Of a stretch of 64,000 nt of DNA, positions 1 through 8,837 are shown one piece after another (the stretch's first letter is position 1; the number at the start of each line of letters is the position of its first letter). The stretch is from positions 6,907,501-6,971,500 of the forward strand of contig NZ_JACHMH010000001.1 in NCBI RefSeq assembly GCF_014204915.1. Direction: 5' to 3'. The stretch comes from Crossiella cryophila. Lineage in GTDB: Bacteria > Actinomycetota > Actinomycetes > Mycobacteriales > Pseudonocardiaceae. Under the pieces are notes generated by a model that saw only the letters and a list, made by a program, of their open reading frames with translations, had not been told where the DNA came from and made no database searches. Both the position numbers and the translations under genes were made by a program.

Positions 1-3000
1 AGCAGGGCGGGCGTGCCCAGTTCCCAGAGGCGGCGCACGGCGGAGTCCATCATGGCCCGCATCGCGCCGGAGGTGCTGCGCGCGATGATCAGGTGCAGTC
101 CGATGTGGACACTCTGGGCGAGCAGCGGCAGCAACGGTTCCAGCGGTCCGCCGGGCCGTCCGCCCGCGGTCAGCAGGTCGTAGTCGTCGACGATGAAGAA
201 CAGCCGGGGGCCGTCCCACCAGTCCCGGCGGCGCAGTCGCTCGCCGGTGATCTCGGTGCCGGGCAACCGTTTGGTCACCGAGGCCGCGGCCCGCTGGGCC
301 AGTTCGTGCACGGCGTCGCCGGTGATGGCGTGCCCGGCCCGGTACTCCTCGGGCACCAGGTCGTCGAAGCCGCGGCTGGGGTCGGCGAGCACGAACTTGG
401 CCTCGGCCGGACCGTACCGGCGCAGCACCGACTGGACCACCAGGCGCAGCGCGTTGCTCTTGCCGGTCTCGTCGTCCCCGAACACCAGCAGGTGCGGGGT
501 GGCGCCGAAGTCGTGCCACACCGGGGAAAGCCGCTGCTCGTCCAGGCCGAGGTCAACGCGCACATCGCCAGCGGGGGCGTTGAGCGCCTCGGCAGGCAGC
601 AGGTGCGGCAGCAGCCGGACCTCCGGCGCCCGCCTGCCGGACCAGAAGGTCTGGACCTCCTCGGCGAGGGTGCGGGTGGCGTCGGTGAGGTCCTCGGTGC
701 CGGAGCCGCCGTCCATCCGGGGCAGACCGGCCAGGAAGTGGAAGCCGTCGGTGGTCAGGCCGCGGCCGGGTTGTTCGGGCACGGTGGCCGCCTTGCGGGA
801 ACCCAGTTCGGACTCCATGGCATCGCCCAGTCGCAGCTCGAAGCGGGTGCCGATCAGGTCGCGCTGCCGGGGCCGGATCTCCGACCAGCGGGTGGCGGCC
901 ACGATCAGGTGCACGCCGAAGGTCAGCCCGCGGGCGGCGAGTTCACTGATCCGGTCCTCCAGGTCCGGGTAGTCCTGGCGCACGCTGTACCAGCCGTCGA
1001 CGAGCAGGAACACGTCGCCGTAGGGGTCGTCGATCTCGCCGAGAGCGCGCAGTTGCCGGTAGGCGGCCATGGATTCGATGCCGCGTTCGGTGAAGACCGC
1101 CTCGCGGCGCTCCATCACGTGCAGCAGTTCGGCCACCGTGCGCACCACCCGGTCGCGTTCCAGCCGGGTGGCCACCGAGCCGACGTGCGGCAGGCCGCTG
1201 ATCGACATGATGCCGCCGCCGCCGAAGTCCAGTCCGTAGAACTGGATCTCCTCGGGGGTGTGGGTGAGCGAGAGGGCCAGCACGAGCGTGCGCAGCAGGG
1301 TGGACTTGCCCGACTGCGGCGCGCCGACCACCGCGACGTGCCCGTTGGCCGCGGACAGGTCGGCGAAGAGCAGTTCGCGCACCTGCTCATACGGCCGGTC
1401 GACCATGCCGACGGGCACCCGCAGGCGGCCGCGTTCGGCCGGGTCGGCCACGGTCATGCCGCGCACCGGGTCCGGCAGCACGCCGGGCAGCAGCGAGTCC
1501 AGGCTGGGCGAGGCGCTCAGCGGCGGCAGCCAGACCTGGCGGGCCGCGGGACCCGCGCCGTGCAAGCGGTTCAGGAACGCCTCGGCCAGGGTCTGCTCAC
1601 CGGCGGCCGCGCCGAGCACCCGCTCGGGTTCGGCCTCGGTGACCGCGGTCTCGGCGGCGGGGAGCGCGAAGGTGTTGAAGGGCACCACTTCCTGGCTCAG
1701 CACCGCCTCGGTGGCCGCGCCGTTGGCGGCGGCGGGGACCGGTCCGGAGACGTAGGCGGCCTTGAACCGCACCAGGTTCGTCGTGTCGATCTTGAGGTAG
1801 CCGTTGCCGGGATCGGCGGGCAGTTCGTAGGCGCTGGCCGCGCCGATCACACTGCGGGACTCCATGGAGGAGAAGGTGCGCAGCGCGATCCGGTAGGACA
1901 GGTGACCCTCGACCCGGTTGATCCGGCCCTCGTCAAGTCGTTGCGAGGCAAGCAGAAGGTGCACGCCGAGGCTGCGTCCGAGCCGTCCGACGGAGACGAA
2001 CAGGTCCATGAACTCCGGCTTGCTGGCCAGCAGTTCGGAGAACTCGTCCACCACCAGGAACAGCGTGGGCATCGGGGCCAGCTGGGCACCGGCCGCGCGG
2101 GCCTTCTCGTACTCGAACAGCGAGGGATAACCGTTCTCCCGCAACTGTTCCTGCCGCCGGGTCAGCTCGCCGTTGAGCGAGTCCTGCATGCGGTCGACCA
2201 GGGGCAGTTCGTCGGCCAGGTTGGTGATCACCGCGGAGGTGTGCGGCAGGTGCTCCATGCCGAGGAAGGTCGCGCCGCCCTTGAAGTCGACCAGCACGAG
2301 GTTGAGGATCTCCGAGGAGTGCGTGGCGGCCAGCCCGAGCACCAGGGTGCGCAGCAGTTCACTCTTGCCGGAACCCGTTGCGCCGATGAGCATTCCGTGC
2401 GGACCCATGCCGCCCTGGGCGGATTCCTTGAGGTCGAGTTCGACCACCTCGCCGTCCTCGGTGACCCCGATCGGCACGGACAGCCGGGCCCGCTGCGGCA
2501 GCCGGGGCCGCCACTGCGCGGCCACGTCGAAGGTGTGCACATCGCGGATGTTGAGCAGCGTGGTGAGCCCGAAGTCGGAGTCCAGGGGCTGCTCGACCAG
2601 GTCCACCGTGCCGGAGGTGCGCTTGGGCGCCAGCAGCCGGGCCAGGGTCTCGGCCTGCTCGATGCTCAGCGAGTCGGGTGCGGCCTCGGCGTCGCCGCCC
2701 GCACCGGCCGGGTAGCTGAGCTTGCCGTCGGACACGGTCAGCCGCAGCACCTGCGGGCCGCCGGGCAGCATGCCGGTGACATCCAGCAGCACCACGTTGC
2801 GCAGGCCCGCGCCGAGCAGCCGGGAGGAGTCGGGCAGTTTCACCAGGTGCGCCACGATCACCACCAGGGGTTCGGTGGCGCTGGGCGGCACGGACTTGTC
2901 GTGGTCGCCGCGGTCGTTGACCTCCGGGCCGAGCAGGTCGAACAGCTCGTTGTGCTCGGTTGCCACCAGCCGGGCCGGTCCGGCCGCGGTGCGCACGGTG

Positions 3001-3812
3001 GGATGTGCGTTGTGCGGCAACCATTTCGCCCAGTCCCAGGCCGGCCGTTGCTCCTCGGTGGTGAGCACCGCGATGCGCAGTTCGTCCGGGGAGTGGAAGG
3101 TGGCCAGCTGGGCGAGCATGGCGCGGACCAGGCCGGTGGCGGCGGTGCGGTCGCCGTCGAACTCCACGCTGGTGAAGCTGCGCAGGCCGACCGCGATCGG
3201 GATTCCGGTGACGGTGCGGTATGCCTCGCTGAAGCGGCGCAACGACACCGCGGTCAGCGGCTCCAGGTCCTCGATCGGTTTGGTGGTGGGCGGCACCAGT
3301 TCCAGCGCGGCACGCTGGGCGCCGAGTCCGACCCGCACCCGCCCGAAGTCCTCGTGGCTGGCCCGGCGTTCCCACACCCGGTTGCCGACGGCGAGGGACC
3401 ACAGCGCGGAGGGCGCCGGGTTGTCCCACAGCACCGCACGGCGCTGTTCTTCCGCGGTGGAGCGGGCTTTGGCGCGCAGCTGGGCGATGTAGCGCAGGTA
3501 GTCCCGCCGCTCACCGCGCATCTTGCGCTTGCGGTCCGCGCCGGGGCGGCCCAACTGGGCCAGGCTCATCGCCATCATCGACACGCCCATGCCGCCACCG
3601 ATGAGGTAGGTCATCGGCGAGGTGCCGCCGATGCCGGAGAAGCTGAGCACCATGATGATCGAGCCGATGCCCATCGGCAGCATGCTCACCGCCGAGGTGA
3701 AGTCCCGGCTCGCGGGCTCCCCGAGGACCGGCGGTTCCTGGAGTTCGATCTGCCCGGCTGGTTGCGCCGGTCCGGCCTGGCGCGGCCCGCGCTTCGCGGT
3801 GACCGTGCTCAT
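1..3812 (-). CDS. eccC: Type VII secretion ATPase EccC (FtsK/SpoIIIE family), C-terminus beyond the window
   Basis: This is the membrane ATPase of an ESX (type VII) secretion system, which recognises and drives export of WXG100 substrates. At least 1270 residues are present and the frame runs off the left edge. Two hydrophobic stretches lie near residues 40-85 (around SMLPMGIGSIIMVLSF), followed by three FtsK-type ATPase domains. Their Walker A motifs are GATGSGKSE near residue 473, GAPQSGKST near 828 and GDDETGKSN near 1110. Only domain 1 has a classical Walker B ending in Asp-Glu (LFLVVDEFSE). Domain 2 reads LLVDGW and domain 3 reads FIVDDYD, which fits the family rule that domain 1 carries most ATPase activity. 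The single frame joins the parts that some systems split as EccCa and EccCb. The ATG overlaps the stop of the upstream gene as ATGA, so translational coupling is likely. Confidence 0.95.
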   Translation of the reverse strand, partial: MSTVTAKRGPRQAGPAQPAGQIELQEPPVLGEPASRDFTSAVSMLPMGIGSIIMVLSFSGIGGTSPMTYLIGGGMGVSMMAMSLAQLGRPGADRKRKMRGERRDYLRYIAQLRAKARSTAEEQRRAVLWDNPAPSALWSLAVGNRVWERRASHEDFGRVRVGLGAQRAALELVPPTTKPIEDLEPLTAVSLRRFSEAYRTVTGIPIAVGLRSFTSVEFDGDRTAATGLVRAMLAQLATFHSPDELRIAVLTTEEQRPAWDWAKWLPHNAHPTVRTAAGPARLVATEHNELFDLLGPEVNDRGDHDKSVPPSATEPLVVIVAHLVKLPDSSRLLGAGLRNVVLLDVTGMLPGGPQVLRLTVSDGKLSYPAGAGGDAEAAPDSLSIEQAETLARLLAPKRTSGTVDLVEQPLDSDFGLTTLLNIRDVHTFDVAAQWRPRLPQRARLSVPIGVTEDGEVVELDLKESAQGGMGPHGMLIGATGSGKSELLRTLVLGLAATHSSEILNLVLVDFKGGATFLGMEHLPHTSAVITNLADELPLVDRMQDSLNGELTRRQEQLRENGYPSLFEYEKARAAGAQLAPMPTLFLVVDEFSELLASKPEFMDLFVSVGRLGRSLGVHLLLASQRLDEGRINRVEGHLSYRIALRTFSSMESRSVIGAASAYELPADPGNGYLKIDTTNLVRFKAAYVSGPVPAAANGAATEAVLSQEVVPFNTFALPAAETAVTEAEPERVLGAAAGEQTLAEAFLNRLHGAGPAARQVWLPPLSASPSLDSLLPGVLPDPVRGMTVADPAERGRLRVPVGMVDRPYEQVRELLFADLSAANGHVAVVGAPQSGKSTLLRTLVLALSLTHTPEEIQFYGLDFGGGGIMSISGLPHVGSVATRLERDRVVRTVAELLHVMERREAVFTERGIESMAAYRQLRALGEIDDPYGDVFLLVDGWYSVRQDYPDLEDRISELAARGLTFGVHLIVAATRWSEIRPRQRDLIGTRFELRLGDAMESELGSRKAATVPEQPGRGLTTDGFHFLAGLPRMDGGSGTEDLTDATRTLAEEVQTFWSGRRAPEVRLLPHLLPAEALNAPAGDVRVDLGLDEQRLSPVWHDFGATPHLLVFGDDETGKSNALRLVVQSVLRRYGPAEAKFVLADPSRGFDDLVPEEYRAGHAITGDAVHELAQRAAASVTKRLPGTEITGERLRRRDWWDGPRLFFIVDDYDLLTAGGRPGGPLEPLLPLLAQSVHIGLHLIIARSTSGAMRAMMDSAVRRLWELGTPAL

Positions 3813-6535
3813 CCCAGCACCCCGTTCCCGTGGTCGTCGCGGCCGCCCCAGGCGGATTCGTCCAGGTTGAGCAGGTCGGCGGCGGTCCGCTCCGGCTCGT
3901 CTTCGTCTTCGTCCTCTTCCGGCTCGGGTTCGGGCTCCGGCTCCGGTTCGGGGAGGTCGCTGCTGCACAGCAGTGGTTTCTCGTCGACCAGGTCGCCGTC
4001 GCGGCGGCGCTGGTAGGCGGCGAGTTCGATCTCGCCGTCGGCGTTCTCGTCGAGGACGTACTGGAGTTCGGTTTCCGGTTCGGTTTCCGGCTCGACGGGG
4101 GCGGGCAGGAAGGCGGGGAGCAGGGCGGCGACGCCGGTGTTCCAGGCGTTGACGTCCTCGCGGTCGGTGACCGGTCGCACGACGGCGACCCGGGGGGTGT
4201 CCGGGGCCGGGGCGACCACCGGGATGGCGGATGGGGTCGCGACCGGGAAGTGCAGGACCGCGGGTTCCGCGGGTTCCACGGGTTGCGCGGTGGGCGCGGG
4301 TGGCGCGGTGGGCGCGGGTGGCTCGGTCGGGGCGGGTCGCACGGTGGGCGCGAGTTGCGCGGTCGGGGCGGGTTGCGCCGTGGGCTCGATTGGGGTGGGC
4401 GTGAGATTGACCGGGATCTGTTCGGCGGGTGCCGATTCCGCCGGGCCCCACACCTGCTCGCCGCTCTGGACAAGCAGGTTGGCCGCCTCTGGGCGTTCCG
4501 GCTTGGACTCCGCCGTCACCGGCGGCAGCACCGGGCCGAGCACGACCGGCGCGCTCGGGGCCGTCACGGATTCGTCCACAGTGGACTCCTCGGACACCCA
4601 GTCCCTCGGCTTGTCGGCCAGGGTCTCGCCGGTGATACCGGGATCGCCGAAGCCGACGGGCAGTTCCTCGCCTTCCCACAGGTGCGCGTTCTGGTCGCCT
4701 TCCAGCAGACCGGCCGCGTCCGGGCGCTCACCCTGGTTGGCCTGGCCGCCACCGCCGCCACCGGCGGGCGGGGGCATGACCGGGGCGCCGCCCTGGTTGC
4801 CGTTGCCGCCGTTGGATCCGTTGGCTCCGCCGCCGGTTCCGCCGCCAATGCCACCATTGGCGCCACCGCCCGCACCACCGCCACCGCCACCGTTCAGGCC
4901 ACCAAGACTGCCGCCACCGGAACCCCCGGTGCCGCCGCCGAGGCCGCCGATCGCCGGACCGTGCGCGCCGCCGCCCAGGCCACCGCCTCGGGTGTCGCCA
5001 AGACCTCCGCCGCCACCGGCGCCGCCGTGCGCGCCGCCGCCGTGGCCGCCACCGAGCAGGTCGCCGGCCCCGGGGGGCGGCGGGATCTGCAGGTGGTTGT
5101 TGCCCAGACCGTTGTTGCCCAGGCCGTTGTTTCCGCCGGAGCCGTTGCCCGTGCCGCCGTGGTTGCCGCCGAGCAGGTCGCTAGTGCTGGGCGGCGGGGG
5201 CACGTTGATGTTCGGGTTGCCGGTGCCGCCACCGTGGGTGCCGTTGTTGCCGGTGCCACCTTCGGTGCCGGGCGGCGGCGGGATCTGCGGCTTGGGCAGG
5301 TTGCCAACGCCGTTGTTGCCGCCGGTGCCGGGCTTGCCAGGGCCGTTGCCGCCACTGCCACCACCGATCGAGCCCGGGGGCGGGGGCACGTTGATGTTCT
5401 GGTTGCCCAGCCCGCCGATGCCACTGCCACCATCGGTGCCGCCAGGGCCGGAGCCGCCGGAGCCGGGGGGCGGCGGGATCTGCAGGTTCGGGATGTTGCC
5501 CAGACCGCCACCACCGCCACTGCCGCCACCGGTCGAACCGGGGGGCGGGGGAATGTTGGGCGGGGGGATCTGCAGGTTCGTGTTGCCCAGGCCGCCACCG
5601 CCACCGGAGCCGCTGCCGGAACCACCCGAGCCGGAGCCAGAGGGCGGGGGGATGTTCGGCGGCGGGATGTTCAGGCCGCCGTTGCCACCGCCACCATTGC
5701 CGCCACCACCGGTGCCGCCACTTCCACTGCCACCACTGCCGTTGCCGCTACCGGGCGGCGGCGGGATGTTGATGTTGTTGCCGTTGCCGCCCCCACCGCC
5801 ACCGCCGGAACCGCCACCGGTGGGCGGTGGGACGTTGCCCAGTCCGGGCGGGGTGTTCTGGTTGATCAGCGAGGTGTCCGGCTTGGTCACCTGGGCGATG
5901 GGCAGCTTGTAGATGCCGTTGAGGGCCTGCGCGACCTGGCGCATCTGCTCGGTCATCGCGGTCACCAGCTCCGGCTTGGTGCTGATGTAGACCAGCCCGC
6001 CGGTGCCGATCGGCGCACCCAGCTTCCTGGCCAGTTCGGCGTACCAGCTGTCGATGTAGCGGATCGCGCCCTGCGCCCAGTCCAGGTACCTGCCGTCGTT
6101 GTAGAGCTGGACCGGCACGTTGTACCCGCTGGTCCCGCTGCCGGAGAGCTGGTCGGCCCTGGACTGGAAGGTCTGCGCCAGGGTGAACATCAGGATGCTG
6201 AACTTCTTGGCCGCCTCGCCCTGCCACGGGCCGTCCTTGCCCGCGACCGCGTCGGCCTGCTCCTGGATGCTCTTGGCGATGACCTCCAGGCGCTTCTGCG
6301 CGCCGTAGAAGGCGTTGGCGGCGTAGAAGAAGGACTCCGGGTCGGCGATGCCCTTGGCCCGGCTGGCACCGTCGGCGGCGCTGACCTCGCTGCCGCCGAC
6401 GATGGAAGCCTCGATCTCCTTCCAGCCCCAGCCCGCGAAGTTGTCGTCGTGCTGACCGGCGGTGGAGGGATCACCGAAGGTGCCGCCGGTGTCGTGCACG
6501 ACGCCGGGGGTGGCGTTGTTGTTTGGCTGAGTCAT
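3809..6535 (-). CDS. Large WXG-domain protein with Pro/Gly-rich repeats, probable ESX substrate
   Basis: A 908-residue protein. The first ~210 residues form a helical, PPE/WXG100-like module with a W-Q-G turn in DGPWQGEAAKKF. Next comes a long Gly/Asn-rich region punctuated about ten times by (I/V)PPPPG-like motifs with short Gly-rich spacers. The tail is rich in Pro, Ala, Thr and Glu, with PAPT repeats, alternating Pro-Glu and a final acidic stretch. I chose the ATG that gives MTQPNNN; a longer frame starts 63 bases upstream but adds an unlikely leader. GAGGAA lies 12 bases before the chosen ATG. The last bases overlap eccC (ATGA). From the WXG module and its place between the small WXG genes and eccC, I infer a secreted or surface-exposed ESX substrate. 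The repeats suggest an extended, wall-spanning stalk. The function of the repeat region is unknown. Confidence 0.85.
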   Translation of the reverse strand: MTQPNNNATPGVVHDTGGTFGDPSTAGQHDDNFAGWGWKEIEASIVGGSEVSAADGASRAKGIADPESFFYAANAFYGAQKRLEVIAKSIQEQADAVAGKDGPWQGEAAKKFSILMFTLAQTFQSRADQLSGSGTSGYNVPVQLYNDGRYLDWAQGAIRYIDSWYAELARKLGAPIGTGGLVYISTKPELVTAMTEQMRQVAQALNGIYKLPIAQVTKPDTSLINQNTPPGLGNVPPPTGGGSGGGGGGGNGNNINIPPPPGSGNGSGGSGSGGTGGGGNGGGGNGGLNIPPPNIPPPSGSGSGGSGSGSGGGGGLGNTNLQIPPPNIPPPPGSTGGGSGGGGGLGNIPNLQIPPPPGSGGSGPGGTDGGSGIGGLGNQNINVPPPPGSIGGGSGGNGPGKPGTGGNNGVGNLPKPQIPPPPGTEGGTGNNGTHGGGTGNPNINVPPPPSTSDLLGGNHGGTGNGSGGNNGLGNNGLGNNHLQIPPPPGAGDLLGGGHGGGAHGGAGGGGGLGDTRGGGLGGGAHGPAIGGLGGGTGGSGGGSLGGLNGGGGGGAGGGANGGIGGGTGGGANGSNGGNGNQGGAPVMPPPAGGGGGGQANQGERPDAAGLLEGDQNAHLWEGEELPVGFGDPGITGETLADKPRDWVSEESTVDESVTAPSAPVVLGPVLPPVTAESKPERPEAANLLVQSGEQVWGPAESAPAEQIPVNLTPTPIEPTAQPAPTAQLAPTVRPAPTEPPAPTAPPAPTAQPVEPAEPAVLHFPVATPSAIPVVAPAPDTPRVAVVRPVTDREDVNAWNTGVAALLPAFLPAPVEPETEPETELQYVLDENADGEIELAAYQRRRDGDLVDEKPLLCSSDLPEPEPEPEPEPEEDEDEDEPERTAADLLNLDESAWGGRDDHGNGVLG

Positions 6536-6598
6536 CTTCGCTGCCCGTTCCTCGCCGCTGCCGGGGTGAAGGGGCCGCCCTGCGGCGGCCCCGACCAA

Positions 6599-7117
6599 CT
6601 AGTCGGTAGACCCGCCGCCCTTGGCGGCCGGGTTGCTGGCATCGCCGATGCCGATCAGGGTGTTGACGTCACCCATCGCGCCGGCCACATACCGGCCGTA
6701 GTCACTGACCGTGATGGAGTTCAGTTCCTCGGCCTTGTCGTAGTCGGCCGCGATCTTGCGCATCGCCGCCGCGGTGTCGGTGATGGTCTTCTTGCCGGTG
6801 ATGAAAACCTGGGTCACGGTGTCGGTGAGGCGGCCCGGCGCGTTGATGCTGTTGGCCAGGTTCACCGCGTTCGGAAAGGACCCGGCCCGGACGTTCACGC
6901 CATTGAGCTGGGCGACCGAGACATCGATGAGCGGGATGAGCTGCTCGATGTTCTCCGCGAATTTCCGCAACGCGTCCGGGCTCACCTTGATCTGCGGCCC
7001 GCCCCCGTTTCCGGTGCCCCCCGGAACCGGCGGACCTTTCGGCCCGAGGTCGAACAGCGGCGGGTGGTCGTCCGCACTCGGCGGCGGAGTGGTGGAGGCT
7101 GGTGGGATACCCGGCAT
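6599..7117 (-). CDS. Small helical ESX-associated protein, function unknown
   Basis: A 172-residue protein with a Pro/Gly-rich N-terminus (about 40 residues). A mostly helical region follows (KVSPDALRKFAENIEQL onward), of the size and pattern of WXG100/ESX-associated proteins. No clear W-x-G turn is seen. It starts with ATG and sits between the LuxR-type regulator and the large WXG protein on the same strand, so co-transcription is likely. From context it is probably a secreted partner or substrate of the ESX system. No enzymatic motif is visible. Confidence 0.75.
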   Translation of the reverse strand: MPGIPPASTTPPPSADDHPPLFDLGPKGPPVPGGTGNGGGPQIKVSPDALRKFAENIEQLIPLIDVSVAQLNGVNVRAGSFPNAVNLANSINAPGRLTDTVTQVFITGKKTITDTAAAMRKIAADYDKAEELNSITVSDYGRYVAGAMGDVNTLIGIGDASNPAAKGGGSTD

Positions 7118-7150
7118 GGCGACGAGTTCCTTTCCGGATTGCGCGGAACC

Positions 7151-7840
7151 TCAGATCGCGCCCACGCGCAGCGCATAGGAGACGGCGTGCGCCCGGTTGC
7201 GCAGTTCCAGGCGGGACATGAGGTCCTTGACGATTTTCTTGATGGTTCGTTCCGAATAGCTGAGGCTGCTGGCGATCCCGGCGGTTTCCTCGCCCTGGGC
7301 GATCAGCCGGATCACCTCGACCTCGCGGACGGTCAGCCCGCCCGCCGCCAGCCCCTGGGTGGCCAGCAGGTTGGTGCGCATGAACCGGGTCTCCTCGACC
7401 AGCCAGCGGGTCAGGCTGGCAGGCAGGACCGCCTGACCGCCGTGGCTGGCGATCACGGTCCGGATGACCTGGTGGGCGGTGACATCCCGGTACGGCAGGA
7501 TGCTGACCACCCCGGCGCCGAAGAGCTGCGCCAGGTGGCGTTCCCGCAGCGGGCCCGCGACCAGCACGATGCACTGGCCGGGGCGCCGCGCGGCCGCCGA
7601 CATCGCGGCCAGTTCGTCGACCAGGCTGTCGGTGACCATTTCACTGAAGACCAGCAGCACGTCTGCGAGAGCGCTCTCACCGGCAGCGAGAAGGCGCAGT
7701 TCGCGCGGCAGCGCGAGCGCTGGTTCGAGCTGGTCGGCCAGTCGCCGGTCGGCCGCGTGCACGGCCACCGCGATCCGGTCCGACCCGGGGTGCTGTCCTG
7801 CCCTGACCTCATCCGCCCTGCTGACCGTGACCACGCTCAT
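7151..7840 (-). CDS. Atypical LuxR/NarL-type response regulator inside the ESX operon
   Basis: A 229-residue protein. The C-terminal ~60 residues are a LuxR helix-turn-helix (LTVREVEVIRLIAQGEE, then SYSERTIKKIVKDLMSRL). The N-terminal ~140 residues look like a receiver fold, but the strand where the phosphorylated Asp normally sits reads ADVLLVFSEM. The acceptor Asp therefore seems to be missing and phosphorylation is doubtful. No histidine kinase lies nearby. It starts with ATG and is read in the same direction as the WXG100 genes and eccC, so it probably controls this locus. The 120 bases upstream, before the WXG100 stop, show no clear operator. Confidence 0.88.
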   Translation of the reverse strand: MSVVTVSRADEVRAGQHPGSDRIAVAVHAADRRLADQLEPALALPRELRLLAAGESALADVLLVFSEMVTDSLVDELAAMSAAARRPGQCIVLVAGPLRERHLAQLFGAGVVSILPYRDVTAHQVIRTVIASHGGQAVLPASLTRWLVEETRFMRTNLLATQGLAAGGLTVREVEVIRLIAQGEETAGIASSLSYSERTIKKIVKDLMSRLELRNRAHAVSYALRVGAI

Positions 7841-7960
7841 CGGTGGCGCCCTTCTCCCTCGTCGGCGCTTCCCGGTGGCGCCGTGACATCAGGAAACCGG
7901 GCGCCTGTCAACAGCTCATCAACAAGTCGTGACAGCCGCCGCAACGGATGAAACAGCAGG

Positions 7961-8251
7961 TCAGCCGCCCAGTGCGTTGACGTTGGACTGCTCGGTCCGC
8001 ACGTAGACGTCGTGGATGCTCTGCGCGGCGCCGCTGGCCACATCCAGCGTCCTCGGCATGGCCTGGGCCGCGGTGTTCCACTTCTTCTGCTGGATGTCGT
8101 ACTGCGACTGGGCCTGGCCGGTCCAGGTCTTGAGGGTGGCCTGCAGGTCGGCCTCCAGGGTGTGCAGCTCCCTGGTCACGTTGTTGGCGGCCTCCTTGGC
8201 GATGTCGACGAGCTGCTGGAGGTTGGCCGGGGTGACTCCGTATCCGGACAT
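7961..8251 (-). CDS. WXG100 (ESAT-6/CFP-10-like) protein
   Basis: A 96-residue all-helical protein with the W-T-G turn at residues 43-45 (LKTWTGQAQSQY) and the usual WXG100 length of about 100. These proteins form helical-hairpin dimers that are exported by EccC-driven ESX systems. The ATG gives MSGYGVTPANL, with a GGAA-type ribosome binding site just upstream. It lies 34 bases downstream of a second WXG100 gene, and the two probably form the heterodimeric pair of this locus. The C-terminus carries DVYVRTEQSN, somewhat like the YxxxD/E export signal of the family (Y83, with Glu at +4). Confidence 0.9.
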   Translation of the reverse strand: MSGYGVTPANLQQLVDIAKEAANNVTRELHTLEADLQATLKTWTGQAQSQYDIQQKKWNTAAQAMPRTLDVASGAAQSIHDVYVRTEQSNVNALGG

Positions 8252-8285
8252 GGTGGTTCCTTCCTGATTTCTCGGGCGCGCTGAC

Positions 8286-8639
8286 TCAGAATCCGGGCAG
8301 TTCGATGGAGGCGAAGTTGTCGTTGAGCGCGCGATTCGCCTGCTCAGCCTCGTCGGTGGACAGGTTGTGCGCCTTGGCGTATTCGACGGCGGCGACATCC
8401 ACCGCGCGCGCCAGGTCCAGCAGCGACTTGAGAATGACGTCCACCTCGTCGTCGAACTTCTGCATCGCGGCGATGTAGGTGGTGGAGGCGTCACCGGTCC
8501 ATTGGCCACGCAGGGAGTTGACCCCGGTGTGCACCGGTTCGAGCAGTTTGTGCACGTTCGAGTTCGCCTGGTCAAGGCGGGTGACCGCGTTGGTCATGTT
8601 CTCGAGGACGACATTGATTTCGGACGTGGGTGCTGACAT
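8286..8639 (-). CDS. WXG100-family protein, first gene of the ESX unit
   Basis: A 117-residue helical protein with a W-T-G motif (LRGQWTGDASTTY) in the middle, as in EsxA/EsxB-type proteins. The ATG at the right end is preceded by AGAGG; a longer frame adds 18 residues without support. It is the most upstream gene of the minus-strand ESX set and is followed 34 bases later by the second WXG100 gene. Its likely role is partner and substrate in the exported dimer. About 200 bases upstream, up to the TetR gene, hold no gene and should contain the operon promoter, but I could not identify a convincing -35/-10 pair. Confidence 0.9.
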   Translation of the reverse strand: MSAPTSEINVVLENMTNAVTRLDQANSNVHKLLEPVHTGVNSLRGQWTGDASTTYIAAMQKFDDEVDVILKSLLDLARAVDVAAVEYAKAHNLSTDEAEQANRALNDNFASIELPGF

Positions 8640-8837
8640 GGCACCGACCTCTTTCACTCGGCGAATGGGGTTGCCACGAGCACAAGGACACAAGGCCGGA
8701 AATCAACGGGCAAGCCGGAACGCCCACTGGTGCACCCGGGGTACCGCTTCCGTTCACCTGGAGCACCACGGAGAGTGACGGCGCTAACAACAACGGCCAG
8801 GCACGCAACCCCGGCGCCCGCCACCACTCAAGGGTTG

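Noticed and set aside
93-4016. A 1307-residue plus-strand frame opposite eccC
   Set aside because: Its composition is the antisense of a clear FtsK/SpoIIIE protein with three Walker motifs; it has no domain signal of its own.
3830-7951. A 1373-residue plus-strand frame opposite the ESX genes
   Set aside because: It lies antisense to the Pro/Gly-rich WXG protein and its neighbours; the low-complexity Ala/Val/Gly content is a shadow of the repeats.
8640-8837. A small gene between the WXG100 and TetR genes
   Set aside because: Short frames exist, but none has a ribosome site with a plausible protein; the stretch probably holds only the ESX promoter.
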